The notes beneath the pieces were generated by a model. The model saw only the letters and a program-made list of their open reading frames with translations, did not search any database and was not told the DNA's origin. The position numbers were made by a program, and so were the translations under genes. From contig NZ_UGQM01000001.1 of the NCBI RefSeq assembly GCF_900454025.1, positions 4,402,001 to 4,466,000 on the forward strand: a stretch of 64,000 nt of DNA, written 5' to 3'. Positions 24,136-33,314 of the stretch are shown piece after piece; within the stretch, counting starts at the first letter, position 1, and the number at the start of each line of letters is the position of its first letter. The DNA is from Mycolicibacterium gilvum (lineage in GTDB: Bacteria; Actinomycetota; Actinomycetes; Mycobacteriales; Mycobacteriaceae).

Positions 24136-25776
24136 TCAGCGTGGGCCGACGCTATGCACCGCCTGTGTATCGCCGGGCAGGACCACCGCGAATTCGGTTC
24201 TGCCCGGGACACTGTGCAGCGAGATGGTGCCGTGGTGCGCCCGCACGACGGCGGCGACGATCGCCAGCCCCAGTCCGGTGCTGCCGCCGCGCCGCGACCG
24301 GGACGTGTCGCCGCGGGCGAAGCGTTCGAACACATCGGGTTGCAGCCGGGCCGGTATTCCCGGGCCGTCGTCGACGACGCGAACCAGGACGTCCCCGGTG
24401 TCGGTCGCCGTCAGCGACGTGGTGACCGTGGTTCCGGCCGGGGTGTGGATGCCGGCGTTGGCGAGCAGATTGGCCAGCACCTGGTGCAGACGGGCTTCGT
24501 CCCCACAGACGGTGAGTGGTTCGTCGGGCAGGTCGAGTTCCCAGACATGGTCCGGCGCGGCGACGTGCGCGTCGCTGACCGCGTCGACGACCAGACGAGT
24601 GAGATCGACGCTGTCACGGTCGAGCGGTCGCCCGGTGTCCAGACGGGCCAGCAGCAGCATGTCCTCGACGAGCTGGGTCATGCGCGCGGTCTCGGATTCC
24701 ACCCGGCTCATCGCGTGCGCGACATCGTCGGGCAACTCGGCCTGTTTGCGTTGCGCCAGTTCGGTATAGCCGCGAATCGCGGCCAGCGGCGTGCGCAGTT
24801 CATGGCTGGCGTCGGCGACGAACTGCCGCACCCGCGTCTCGCTGGCGTGCCGGGCCGACAGCGCACCGGCGATCCGGTCGAGCATCCGGTTCAGCGCCGA
24901 GCCGAGCTGACCGACCTCGGTCTGCGCCGCCGCGGGATCGACCTTCACGATCGGAGTCGGTAACCGAACCTCGCCGCGGTCGAGCTCGAGGTCGGCCACC
25001 TGCTGCGCCGCCTCGGAAACCCTTGCCAGCGGGGCGAGTTGACGCCGGACGATGACCGCCCCTGCGGTGCCGGCGGCCATCAGCGCGACAACGGCGACGA
25101 CCCCGAAGATCACCGCGACCCAGAACAGCGTGTCGTCGACGTCGGTGGTCGGCAGCCCCGCCACCACGGCTTCACCCTCCATGTGGGACGGGAAGGCGAC
25201 CACGCGGTAGCGGCCGAGCCCGTCGAGGTCCACCGTGTGCGGACGCCCGCCGACGGCGACCGTCGCGAGTTGCCGGGCCGCGACATCGGAGATCTCGGTG
25301 CGCGAGCCGTCCGTGGCGATCATTCCGGCGTCGTCGGCCCTGCCGTCGGACACCACCGCGCCCACCGTCAGGATGGCCTGCCCCGGCGCGTTGAGGAATG
25401 CCGGCCCAGGTCCTTCGTCCCTGATCATCATGTGGTGACCGCGGCGCGGCGGGGGCCCCACCGGCGGCACCGGCATCCCCACGCCTGGCGGCGGAGGCAT
25501 CCCCACGCCTGGCGGCGGAGGCATCCCCATGCCCGGCGGCGGAGGCGGACCGAATTCGAAGATCATCGAGGAGCGCCGGCCCGCCTCGATGACCTGCTCG
25601 TCGAGCTGGTTCATCAGGAACCGTTGCAGCGCGAACTCTGTCGCGACGCCGACGCCCGCACACACCACCGCGAGCAGCAGCAGCTGCGTGAGGATCAGGC
25701 GGGTGCGTAACGACCAGGTGCGCGGCGGACGCAGAACCGGTGCCGGCGTGCGCTCAGCGCGCGGGCTTGAGGACAT
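24136..25776 (-). CDS. Sensor histidine kinase with Pro-rich tandem repeat in its sensor domain
   Basis: A 546-residue HisKA kinase. TM1 (about 27-47) and TM2 (about 215-242) enclose an extracytoplasmic sensor domain. Then follow HAMP, HisKA with His325 in FVADASHELRTP, and a HATPase with LANLLANAGIHTP, VVDDGPGIP and GGSTGLGLAIVAAVV. The sensor begins with a GMPPPPGV repeat (about 77-110) encoded by three 24-bp units, a flexible or surface-exposed linker. It overlaps the response regulator gene by 23 bp. The partner glycosyltransferases downstream suggest control of cell-envelope glycosylation. Confidence 0.92.
   Translation of the reverse strand: MSSSPRAERTPAPVLRPPRTWSLRTRLILTQLLLLAVVCAGVGVATEFALQRFLMNQLDEQVIEAGRRSSMIFEFGPPPPPGMGMPPPPGVGMPPPPGVGMPVPPVGPPPRRGHHMMIRDEGPGPAFLNAPGQAILTVGAVVSDGRADDAGMIATDGSRTEISDVAARQLATVAVGGRPHTVDLDGLGRYRVVAFPSHMEGEAVVAGLPTTDVDDTLFWVAVIFGVVAVVALMAAGTAGAVIVRRQLAPLARVSEAAQQVADLELDRGEVRLPTPIVKVDPAAAQTEVGQLGSALNRMLDRIAGALSARHASETRVRQFVADASHELRTPLAAIRGYTELAQRKQAELPDDVAHAMSRVESETARMTQLVEDMLLLARLDTGRPLDRDSVDLTRLVVDAVSDAHVAAPDHVWELDLPDEPLTVCGDEARLHQVLANLLANAGIHTPAGTTVTTSLTATDTGDVLVRVVDDGPGIPARLQPDVFERFARGDTSRSRRGGSTGLGLAIVAAVVRAHHGTISLHSVPGRTEFAVVLPGDTQAVHSVGPR
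25474..25545. repeat. Three 24-bp tandem repeats in the kinase gene
   Basis: Units 25474-25497, 25498-25521 and 25522-25545 start CATCCCCACGCCTGGCGGCG; the first two are identical and the third differs at two or three bases. They encode GMPPPPGV on the minus strand. Near-identity suggests recent slippage and possible length variation between strains. Confidence 0.9.
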
Positions 25777-26503
25777 ATCCCGCGCCGCGCAGTGTGTGGA
25801 TCATCGGTTCCCGTCCGCTGTCGATCTTCTTTCGCAGATACGACACGTACAGTTCGACGATGTTCGAGCGGCCGCCGAAGTCGTAGCTCCAGACCCTGTC
25901 GAGGATCTGCGCCTTGCTCAGCACGCAGCGGGCGTTGCGCATCATGAACCGCAGCAGTTCGAATTCCGTTGCGGTCAGGGTGATCAGATCGCCGCCGCGG
26001 GTGACCTCGTGGCTGTCCTCGTCGAGCACCAGGTCACCGACGACGAGCTTGGCGCCGCCGGTCGCGGTCGCCACCCCGGTGCGGCGCAGCAACGCGCGCA
26101 GCCGCAGCACGACCTCCTCGATGCTGAACGGCTTGGTCACGTAGTCGTCGCCGCCGGCGGTCAGCCCAGCGATGCGGTCCTCCACCGAGTCCTTCGCCGT
26201 CAGCAGCAGCAGCGGCAGGCCGGGAATCTGCTCGCGCAACGTGCGCAGCACCTCGAGTCCGCTCATGTCGGGCAGCATCACGTCGAGGACGACCACGTCG
26301 GGGGGATTCTGACGGGCGAGCGCGATCGCGGTCGCCCCGTCGCCGGCGGTGGAGATGTCCCAGCCCTCGTACCGCAACGCCATGGACATCAGTTCGGCCA
26401 GCACCGCTTCGTCGTCGACGACCAGCACCCGGATGGGGCTGCCGTCCGCGCGGCGCATCACCACCCGTGCCGGGTCCTCGGGATCGCTCTGCGGATGGGC
26501 CAC
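25754..26503 (-). CDS. OmpR/PhoB-family response regulator
   Basis: A 249-residue regulator. The receiver domain has RVLVVDDE, phospho-acceptor Asp74 (VVLDVMLPDMSG) and the Lys in YVTKPF. The C-terminal winged helix has LTATEFELLRFMMRNARCVLSK and the wing RKKIDSGREPMIHTLRGAGYVL. The GTG at 26503 is preceded by GATAAT with 6-nt spacing, a strong leaderless signal that supports this start over the internal ATG at 26458. It heads the operon regulator-kinase-GT2/GtrA-GT39. The regulator resembles the TrcR/TcrX group, but I would not assign a symbol. Confidence 0.93.
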   Translation of the reverse strand: MAHPQSDPEDPARVVMRRADGSPIRVLVVDDEAVLAELMSMALRYEGWDISTAGDGATAIALARQNPPDVVVLDVMLPDMSGLEVLRTLREQIPGLPLLLLTAKDSVEDRIAGLTAGGDDYVTKPFSIEEVVLRLRALLRRTGVATATGGAKLVVGDLVLDEDSHEVTRGGDLITLTATEFELLRFMMRNARCVLSKAQILDRVWSYDFGGRSNIVELYVSYLRKKIDSGREPMIHTLRGAGYVLKPAR

Positions 26504-26509
26504 TGGGCC

Positions 26510-26515
26510 ATTATC
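26510..26515 (-). promoter_or_regulatory. -10 box of the regulator-kinase-glycosyltransferase operon
   Basis: GATAAT (5 of 6 to TATAAT) lies 6 nt before the GTG at 26503. TAGAGA 18 nt further upstream is a possible -35. Confidence 0.5.
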
Positions 26516-26607
26516 GGTCCGCGCGCTAGGGGTTCTCTATGTCTTTCCTATGCGCGAGCTGTGAGTGAGGTGCAGCGCGCCGCCGGGCTGCGGCACCGCG
26601 CATCTCC

Positions 26608-26613
26608 TAACCT
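26608..26613 (+). promoter_or_regulatory. Putative -10 box of the opp operon
   Basis: TAACCT lies 7 nt before the ATG at 26621 that opens the nine-codon leader ORF. No clear -35 hexamer. Confidence 0.4.
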
Positions 26614-26620
26614 GGGGCGC

Positions 26621-26650
26621 ATGCAGCCCGCAGGCGGACACACCGCATGA
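26621..26650 (+). CDS. Nine-codon leader ORF upstream of oppB
   Basis: ATG at 26621 opens a short frame, MQPAGGHTA, whose TGA (26648-26650) overlaps the oppB ATG (26647) as ATGA. A TANNNT hexamer 7 nt upstream of this ATG would make it the first codon of a leaderless mRNA. Ribosomes that finish the leader would stop exactly on the oppB start, so it may set oppB translation by coupling. No run of a single amino acid suggests classical attenuation. It is too short for homology; conservation in related genomes is not tested. Confidence 0.45.
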   Translation: MQPAGGHTA

Positions 26651-27624
26651 CACGGTTCCTCGTCCGGAGGCTGCTCAAGTTCGTCATCCTGCTCGGGGTG
26701 GCGTCGTTCCTGACGTTCGCGCTGACGTCGGTGATGTTCCAGCCGCTCGACAGCCTGTTGGAGCGCAACCCGCGACCGCCGCAGGCCGTCATCGACGCCA
26801 AGGCCGAGGAGCTGAACCTCAACGCCCCGATCCCGGTGCGTTATGCCGACTGGGTGTCGGGGGCGGTCCGCGGGGACTTCGGGACGACCGTCGGCGGACA
26901 GCCGGTCAGCGACGAGCTGTGGCGGCGGATCGGGGTGAGCCTGCGACTGGTGCTGATCGGCTCCGTCATCGGCACCGTGCTGGGGGTGGTGGCCGGGGCG
27001 TGGGGCGCCATCCGTCAGTACCGGCTCTCGGACCGGGTGATCACCGCGCTGGCGCTGCTGATCCTGAGCGCGCCGACGTTCGTGATCGCCAACCTCTTGA
27101 TCCTCGGGGCGCTGCAGGCCAATTCGGCGCTCGGGGTCCAGCTGTTCGAATACACCGGCGAGTCGTCGCCGGACGCGGTGGGCGGTGGCTGGAATCAGTT
27201 CGTCGACCGGGCGCAACACCTGCTGCTGCCGACGTTCACGCTCGCGCTCACCGCGATGGCCGGGTACAGCCGCTACCAACGCAACGCGATGCTCGACGTC
27301 CTCGGCCAAGACTTCATCCGGACCGCCCGCGCCAAGGGGCTCACACGCCGGCAGGCGTTGTTCAAACACGGCCTGCGCACCGCGCTGATCCCGATGGCGA
27401 CGCTGTTCGCCTACAGCGTGGGCGGGCTGTTCACCGGCGCGGTGTTCGTCGAGAAGATCTTCGGCTGGCACGGCGTCGGCGAGTGGTTCGTGCTGGGTAT
27501 CGCCGCCCAGGACACGAACATCATCGTCGCGATCACGGTGTTCACCGGCGCCACCGTGCTGCTGGCCGGGCTGCTCTCGGATGTGCTGTACGCGGCGCTC
27601 GATCCCCGGGTGCGTGTGTCGTGA
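26647..27624 (+). CDS. oppB: Oligopeptide ABC transporter permease OppB
   Basis: A 325-residue DppB/OppB-type permease with six predicted transmembrane helices. The N-terminal FLVRRLLKFVILLGVASFLTF is the family's first helix, and the EAA loop appears as DFIRTARAKGLTRRQALFKHGLRTALIP. It forms the membrane pore with OppC for import of peptides. The order oppB-oppC-oppD-oppA matches Rv1283c-Rv1280c as recalled. Its stop overlaps the oppC GTG (GTGA). No strong Shine-Dalgarno precedes it; GGCGGA about 9 nt upstream or coupling to the leader ORF may serve. Confidence 0.94.
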   Translation: MTRFLVRRLLKFVILLGVASFLTFALTSVMFQPLDSLLERNPRPPQAVIDAKAEELNLNAPIPVRYADWVSGAVRGDFGTTVGGQPVSDELWRRIGVSLRLVLIGSVIGTVLGVVAGAWGAIRQYRLSDRVITALALLILSAPTFVIANLLILGALQANSALGVQLFEYTGESSPDAVGGGWNQFVDRAQHLLLPTFTLALTAMAGYSRYQRNAMLDVLGQDFIRTARAKGLTRRQALFKHGLRTALIPMATLFAYSVGGLFTGAVFVEKIFGWHGVGEWFVLGIAAQDTNIIVAITVFTGATVLLAGLLSDVLYAALDPRVRVS

Positions 27625-28520
27625 GTCCTGAAGAGCACCGGTTCGTCTCGCGCCGCACGCTCGTGTGGCGTCGGTTTCTGCGCAACCGGCCCGCGGTGGT
27701 GTCGCTGTTCATCCTGGCGGCGCTGGCGATCAGCTGCTGGGCGTTGCCGCCGCTGCTGCCCTACTCCCACACCGACCTCGACTACTACGCGCTGCAGCAG
27801 CCGCCCACCACCACGCACTGGTTCGGCACCAACGCGCTGGGCCAGGACATCCTCGCGCAGACGCTGCGGGGCATGCAGAAGTCCCTGCTGATCGGGGTGT
27901 GCGTGGCGTTCCTGTCGACGTTGATCGCTGCGACGGCGGGCGCGATCGCGGGCTACTTCGGCGCATGGCGCAGCTCTGCGCTGATGTGGCTGGTCGATCT
28001 GCTGCTGGTGGTGCCGAGCTTCCTGCTGATCGCGATCGTGACACCGCGCACCCGCGAATCGGGCACCCTGATCTGGTTGATCCTGCTGCTGGCGGCGTTC
28101 AGCTGGATGATCAGCGCACGCATCGTCCGGGGCCTGACGATGAGCCTGCGGGAACGCGAATTCGTCACCGCGGCACGCTATATGGGCGTCCGCAACTGGC
28201 GCATCATCGTTCGCCACATCCTCCCCAACGTGGCCTCGATCCTGATCATCGACACCGCACTGAACGTCGGGCTGGCCGTCCTGGCCGAAACCAGCCTGAG
28301 CTTCCTCGGTTTCGGCGTGCAGCCACCCGACGTGTCGCTGGGCACGCTGATCGCCGACGGCACCCGGTCGGTGACGACGTTCCCGTGGGTGTTCCTGTTC
28401 CCCGCCGGCGTTCTGGTGCTGATCGCGTTCTGCGCGAACCTGGTCGGTGACGGTCTGCGCGATGCCCTCGACCCCGGCGTGCGGCCGCCGCGCCGGCGCA
28501 GGCGGAGGGCCCGCGCGTGA
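27621..28520 (+). CDS. oppC: Oligopeptide ABC transporter permease OppC
   Basis: A 299-residue DppC/OppC-type permease. The N-terminal [18 protein letters not shown] helix, [19 protein letters not shown] and the EAA loop [25 protein letters not shown] are typical, followed by [14 protein letters not shown] at the C-terminus. It pairs with OppB. The start is the GTG at 27621, overlapping the oppB stop; the frame is open upstream but that part is a shadow of oppB. The stop at 28518-28520 overlaps the oppD GTG (GTGA). Confidence 0.94.
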   Translation: MSPEEHRFVSRRTLVWRRFLRNRPAVVSLFILAALAISCWALPPLLPYSHTDLDYYALQQPPTTTHWFGTNALGQDILAQTLRGMQKSLLIGVCVAFLSTLIAATAGAIAGYFGAWRSSALMWLVDLLLVVPSFLLIAIVTPRTRESGTLIWLILLLAAFSWMISARIVRGLTMSLREREFVTAARYMGVRNWRIIVRHILPNVASILIIDTALNVGLAVLAETSLSFLGFGVQPPDVSLGTLIADGTRSVTTFPWVFLFPAGVLVLIAFCANLVGDGLRDALDPGVRPPRRRRRRARA

Positions 28521-30352
28521 GCCTGCTCGAAGTGCGCGGACTGCACGTCACGTTCCCCACCGACACCGAAGCGGTGCCCGCGGTGCGGGGTCTGGACTAC
28601 CACGTCGAATCCGGAGAGGTGGTCGCGCTGGTCGGCGAGTCCGGCGCGGGCAAATCCGCGGGCGCCATGGCCGTCGTCGGACTGCTTCCCGAGTGGGCCG
28701 AGGTGAGCGGGTCGGTACGACTCGACGGCGACGAGTTGCTCGGACTCGACGACCGGCAGATGTCGCGGATCCGCGGCGCGCGGATCGGCACGGTGTTCCA
28801 GGATCCGATGTCGGCACTGACGCCGGTCTACCCGGTCGGCGATCAGATCGCCGAGGCCGTCCGCATCCATCAGCGCGGGGTCGACGCCAGGGCGGCGCGC
28901 GCCCGTGCCGTCGAACTGCTCGAACTCGTGGGCATCTCCCAGCCCGCGCAGCGGGCCCGGGCGTTCCCCCACGAGCTCTCGGGCGGAGAACGGCAGCGCG
29001 TCGTGATCGCGATCGCGATCGCCAACGACCCGGACCTGCTCATCTGCGACGAACCGACCACCGCGCTGGACGTCACCGTCCAGGCGCAGATCCTCGACGT
29101 TCTGCGTACCGCCCGGGACGTGACCGGCGCCGGCGTGCTGATCATCACCCACGACCTCGGTGTCGTCGCGGAGTTCGCCGACCGGGCACTCGTGATGTAC
29201 GCCGGCCGCGCTGTCGAGGCCGCGCCCGTGTCCGACCTGTACCGCAACCGCCGGATGCCCTACACCGCAGGACTTCTGGGGTCGGTTCCGCGCCTGGACG
29301 CCACTCAGGGAACCAGGCTGGTGCCCATCCCCGGTGCGCCGCCGTCGGTGACGAACCTGCTGCCCGGATGTCCGTTCACGCCGCGGTGCCCGCTGGCCGT
29401 CGACGAATGCAGCACTGCCGAACCGCCTTTGGAATCGGTCGCACCGAACCATCAGGTCGCCTGTATCCGCAACGGTGATGTCGCCGGCCGCTCCGCCGCC
29501 GAGATCTACGGGGTGTCGACGTCGCCGCCCCGCACCGAGGCGGCCTCCGAGGACGCGGTGGCGCTGCGGGTCGAGGGACTGACCAAGACCTTCACCCTGA
29601 CCAAGGGGTTGGTGTTCCGCCGCCGGATCGGCGAGGTCCGCGCCGTCGACGGGATCAGCTTCGAGCTGCAGCAGGGACGCACGCTGGGGATCGTCGGGGA
29701 ATCGGGGTCGGGCAAGTCGACGACACTGCACCAGATCCTGGAGCTGAGCCCGCCGCAAGCCGGCGCGATCGAGGTGCTGGGCCGTGACGTCGCGTCACTC
29801 GACCGCGCAGGCCGGCGTGCGCTGCGCAGCGATCTGCAGGTGGTGTTCCAGGATCCCGTCGCCTCGCTGGACCCGCGACTCCCGGTGTTCGACATTCTTG
29901 CAGAACCCCTGCAGGACAACGACTTCGACAAGGCTGCGATCCGCGACCGGGTCGCCGAACTGTTGGGGGTCGTCGGCCTTCGGCGCGAGGACGCGAGCCG
30001 GTATCCGGCCGAGTTCTCGGGCGGTCAGAAGCAGCGGATCGGCATCGCCCGCGCCCTGGCCCTGCGCCCGAAGATCCTGGCTCTCGACGAGCCGGTGTCC
30101 GCGTTGGACGTGTCGATCCAGGCCGGCATCGTCAACCTGCTGCTGGACCTGCAGGAGCGTTTCGGCCTCGCGTACCTGTTCGTCTCCCACGACCTGTCGG
30201 TCGTCCGCCACCTCGCCCACCGGGTCGCGGTGATGAACAAGGGCGTGATCGTCGAACAGGGCGACAGCGACCAGGTCTTCGGCAGCCCGCGGCACGACTA
30301 CACCCGCCGCCTGCTCGACGCGGTCCCCCGCACGCAGGCCGATCGCCGTTAG
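28517..30352 (+). CDS. oppD: Oligopeptide ABC transporter ATPase with two fused cassettes
   Basis: A 611-residue protein with two full ABC modules, equivalent to an OppD-OppF fusion. Module 1: Walker A GESGAGKS (40-47), signature LSGGERQR, Walker [13 protein letters not shown]. Module 2: Walker A GESGSGKS, signature FSGGQKQR, Walker [13 protein letters not shown]. Module 1 ends with the Cys-rich oligopeptide-type insert [12 protein letters not shown], which can bind a 4Fe-4S cluster in relatives. It energises peptide import with OppB/C. A GTG start overlaps the oppC stop. Confidence 0.94.
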   Translation: MSLLEVRGLHVTFPTDTEAVPAVRGLDYHVESGEVVALVGESGAGKSAGAMAVVGLLPEWAEVSGSVRLDGDELLGLDDRQMSRIRGARIGTVFQDPMSALTPVYPVGDQIAEAVRIHQRGVDARAARARAVELLELVGISQPAQRARAFPHELSGGERQRVVIAIAIANDPDLLICDEPTTALDVTVQAQILDVLRTARDVTGAGVLIITHDLGVVAEFADRALVMYAGRAVEAAPVSDLYRNRRMPYTAGLLGSVPRLDATQGTRLVPIPGAPPSVTNLLPGCPFTPRCPLAVDECSTAEPPLESVAPNHQVACIRNGDVAGRSAAEIYGVSTSPPRTEAASEDAVALRVEGLTKTFTLTKGLVFRRRIGEVRAVDGISFELQQGRTLGIVGESGSGKSTTLHQILELSPPQAGAIEVLGRDVASLDRAGRRALRSDLQVVFQDPVASLDPRLPVFDILAEPLQDNDFDKAAIRDRVAELLGVVGLRREDASRYPAEFSGGQKQRIGIARALALRPKILALDEPVSALDVSIQAGIVNLLLDLQERFGLAYLFVSHDLSVVRHLAHRVAVMNKGVIVEQGDSDQVFGSPRHDYTRRLLDAVPRTQADRR

Positions 30353-30363
30353 AGTCAGTCCGC

Positions 30364-32040
30364 ATGACGGTCTTCAAGGGTGCGATCCTGCGACTGCTGG
30401 CCGGGGGGACGGTGGCGGCACTCGTCCTGGCGGGATGCTCCAGCGGCGAGCAGTCCGTGCCGGCGGCCGGCGGCAACTCCGAGCTCGGCGCGACCGCCGA
30501 CATCAACCCGCAGGATCCGGCCACCCTCAGGCAGGGCGGGAACCTGCGGCTGGCGCTGACCGGCTTCCCGACCAACTTCAACAACCTGCACATCGACGGC
30601 AACCTCGGCGAGGTCGGACGGATGTACCGCCCGACGCTGCCCCGGGCGTTCTTCATCAAGCCCGACGGCGAGATGACCGTCAACAGCGACTACTTCACCA
30701 GTGTCGAGCTGACCAGCACCGAACCACAGGTCGTCACCTACACGATCAACCCGAAGGCCACGTGGAGCAACGGCCGCCCCGTCACCTGGGAGGACCTGGC
30801 GGCCCAGATCAACGCGACCAGCGGCAAGGACAAGCGCTTCCTGTTCGCCTCCCCCAACGGCAGCGAGCGCGTCGCCTCGGTCACCAAGGGCGTCGACGAC
30901 CGGCAGGCCGTGATCACGTTCGCCAGCCACTACTCGGACTGGCGCGGCATGTTCGCCGGGAACGGACTGCTCTACCCGAAGGAGATGACGCAGGACCCGG
31001 AGGCGTTCAACAAGGGCTTCCTGAACGGCCCCGGCCCGTCGGCCGGACCGTTCGAGATCACCACCGTCGACCGTGGCGCGCAACGAATCGTGTTGACCCG
31101 CAACCCGAAGTGGTGGGGCACGCCACCGGTGCTGGACTCGATGACCTACACCGTGCTCGACGACGCCGCCGTCATCCCGGCGCTGGAGAACAACGCGCTG
31201 GACTCCGTGGGGCTGGCGACGCTCGACGACCTCGAGCGGGCGCGGCGGGCCGACGGCGTCTCGATCCGGCGGGCACCGGCACCGAACTGGTACCACTTCA
31301 CCTTCAACGGCGCCGAGGGTGCGCTGCTGTCGGATCCGGCACTGCGCCGGGCGATCAGCAAGGGCATCGACCGGCAGGCCATCGCCGCGGTCAGCCAGCG
31401 CGGGCTCACCGATGCGCCGGCGGCGCTCAACAACCACATCTACCTGGCGGGGCAGGAGGGCTACCAGGACAACAGCGTGGGCTTCGATCCCGAGGCCGCC
31501 AAGCGTGAGCTCGACGAGCTGGGCTGGACGCTCAACGGCCAGTTCCGGGAGAAGGACGGCAAGCGCCTCACGATCCGTGACGTCTTCTACGACGGGGCCA
31601 GCACCCGCGGCATCGCGCAGATCGCCCAGAACCAGCTCACCCAGATCGGGGTGAACCTCGAGCTCGTGCCCGCTGCCGGCGGCAGGTTGTTCACCGAGTT
31701 CATCACCCCCGGGAACTTCGACATCGCCCAGTTCGCCTGGGGCGGCGACGCATTCCCGCTCGGGAGCCTCACCCAGACCTATGCGTCGGCCGGTGAGAGC
31801 AACTACGGCAAGATCGGCAGCCCGCAGATCGACGCGAAGATCGAGGAGACGCTCTCCGAACTCGACCCGGCGAAGGCCCGCACGCTGGCCAACGAGCTGG
31901 ATCGGATGATCTGGGACGTCGGGCACAGCCTGCCGCTGTTCCAGGCTCCCGGCAACGTCGCGGTGCGCAGCGATCTCGCCAACTACGGTCCGGCGGGAAT
32001 CGGCGACCTCAACTTCTCGGCGATCGGCTTCACGAAGTAG
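30364..32040 (+). CDS. oppA: Oligopeptide-binding lipoprotein OppA
   Basis: A 558-residue family-5 solute-binding lipoprotein. Lipobox LVLAGC places the acylated Cys at residue 25, anchoring it outside the cytoplasmic membrane. Landmarks are RQGGNLRLALTGFPTNFNNLH, NPKATWSNGRPVTWEDLAA and the C-terminal half VGFDPEAAKRELDELGW. It would capture peptides, or peptide-like molecules such as glutathione as reported for the M. tuberculosis protein, and deliver them to OppBCD. It is 11 bp downstream of oppD. Its 3' end overlaps the convergent hydrolase gene by 11 bp. Confidence 0.93.
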   Translation: MTVFKGAILRLLAGGTVAALVLAGCSSGEQSVPAAGGNSELGATADINPQDPATLRQGGNLRLALTGFPTNFNNLHIDGNLGEVGRMYRPTLPRAFFIKPDGEMTVNSDYFTSVELTSTEPQVVTYTINPKATWSNGRPVTWEDLAAQINATSGKDKRFLFASPNGSERVASVTKGVDDRQAVITFASHYSDWRGMFAGNGLLYPKEMTQDPEAFNKGFLNGPGPSAGPFEITTVDRGAQRIVLTRNPKWWGTPPVLDSMTYTVLDDAAVIPALENNALDSVGLATLDDLERARRADGVSIRRAPAPNWYHFTFNGAEGALLSDPALRRAISKGIDRQAIAAVSQRGLTDAPAALNNHIYLAGQEGYQDNSVGFDPEAAKRELDELGWTLNGQFREKDGKRLTIRDVFYDGASTRGIAQIAQNQLTQIGVNLELVPAAGGRLFTEFITPGNFDIAQFAWGGDAFPLGSLTQTYASAGESNYGKIGSPQIDAKIEETLSELDPAKARTLANELDRMIWDVGHSLPLFQAPGNVAVRSDLANYGPAGIGDLNFSAIGFTK

Positions 32041-33268
32041 GCGGTACCTGCACGGCGCCCGGGACGACCGACTCGGCACGTGCCGCGGCCGTGATCGCGC
32101 CGACCAGCAGCCGCACCGTGAGATTCGCCGGAAGCTCGTCGAGTTCGGCGGCGCGCGAGGGGAGTTCGTGGAGCGCTCCGGAGCAGACGGCCCTGCAGAT
32201 CTCCACCGCCGCCCGTTCGCGGATGTCGAGGAAGCTGTGGCCGGCGGTCGGCAGCGTCACCAGCACCGAGTCCGGGATCAGGTCCGCGACGCGGCGCGCC
32301 ACCCCGGGCGGCGTCGTCAGGTCCCTCCCGCCGGAGAGCACCGCGGTGGGCCAGCCGAAGCCCGGCATCGCCGACGGCAGGTCATACGGCTCGCCGACGA
32401 ATTCGACCGTGCCGGAGGCCATCTCACGCAGCGCGACAGCGGGGTCGACGGGACCGCCGTCGGGGACGGCGCCGTAGTTCAGTTCCTGATAGGCGATGCG
32501 CTCCACCAGGTCCGGTTCATGGTGGTAGGGCGTCTTGCGCTCGATCACGAGCTTGGTGACCCGCTCGGCGATCTTCCACAACCGGTTGCGGTCTGCCAGC
32601 AGCAGGTCGAGCTGTCGACGCAGAGCGTCGGGTCCGGCCAGCTCGTACAACCCGATCATCAGCAGGACGTCCTGCGGGGTGAGCGCACCCTCGTCGGCCA
32701 GCGTGCGCACCCGCGGCGCGAGGTCCGGGTCCTCCCACAGCACCCGGCGCGTCTGCGCCCGCACGTCGTCGATGTCGTGCGCGGACAGCAGCGGCGAGTC
32801 CAGCACCATCGCGTGAACCCGTCCGGGGTGACGGACCCCGACGCCCGCGGCCAGGTAGGACCCGTAGGAAGCGCCGTACACCACGGCGCGCTCGACCCCT
32901 GCATCGTCGAGCACGGCCGCGATGTCGTCGACGGCGGCGTCGACGGTCAGCGCCTCGGGCGGCAGATCGGCGCCGTCGTCGTCATGACGGGACAACCCGA
33001 CACCACGGTGTTCGACCATGATGACGTCCAGGCCCGCGACGGCCGCGTGTCGGCGGAACGACCGGTACAGCGCGATGGACGCGGCCCCGGGCCCGCCCGG
33101 GATGACGACGAGCGGATGCGCGGACTTTCGGCCCGTCCGCACGTAGAAGACGTCGAAATGGTCCTCGCCGCCCGGGCGGACCGGCCTGCGGACCGGGCGC
33201 ACCCCCGGCAGCGCCGCGAGCCTGTCGTGCACGCGCCGGCGTCGCGCATTCATCGTCATCACGCTCAT
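32030..33268 (-). CDS. Alpha/beta hydrolase, proline-iminopeptidase-like
   Basis: A 412-residue hydrolase of the S33 peptidase-like group. VVIPGGPGAAS forms the oxyanion region, VVYGASYGSYLA holds the nucleophile Ser in GASYG, SGGRDLTTPPG the acid, and PTAGHSFLD the His. These suit an aminopeptidase or esterase acting in the cytoplasm, as no signal peptide is seen. The ATG at 33268 (MSVMTMNARRRR) was chosen; other in-frame ATGs follow at once, and the ORF extends to 33355 without a better start. A peptidase next to the Opp importer would be functionally sensible, but the genes are convergent, not cotranscribed. Confidence 0.85.
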   Translation of the reverse strand: MSVMTMNARRRRVHDRLAALPGVRPVRRPVRPGGEDHFDVFYVRTGRKSAHPLVVIPGGPGAASIALYRSFRRHAAVAGLDVIMVEHRGVGLSRHDDDGADLPPEALTVDAAVDDIAAVLDDAGVERAVVYGASYGSYLAAGVGVRHPGRVHAMVLDSPLLSAHDIDDVRAQTRRVLWEDPDLAPRVRTLADEGALTPQDVLLMIGLYELAGPDALRRQLDLLLADRNRLWKIAERVTKLVIERKTPYHHEPDLVERIAYQELNYGAVPDGGPVDPAVALREMASGTVEFVGEPYDLPSAMPGFGWPTAVLSGGRDLTTPPGVARRVADLIPDSVLVTLPTAGHSFLDIRERAAVEICRAVCSGALHELPSRAAELDELPANLTVRLLVGAITAAARAESVVPGAVQVPPTS

Positions 33269-33314
33269 TGTGCCCCGCGCCGTCGCCGGGTACCCGTCGG
33301 CGCATGCGGTCGGA

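Noticed and set aside
20988..24335. A single 1,115-residue minus-strand frame covering GT39 and beyond
   Set aside because: Only the part from the ATG at 22874 is GT39. The upstream extension reads the GT2-GtrA gene in another frame and is Arg/His-rich low-complexity sequence.
25474..25545. CRISPR-like short repeats
   Set aside because: The units are directly adjacent with no spacers and encode a Pro-rich linker in frame.
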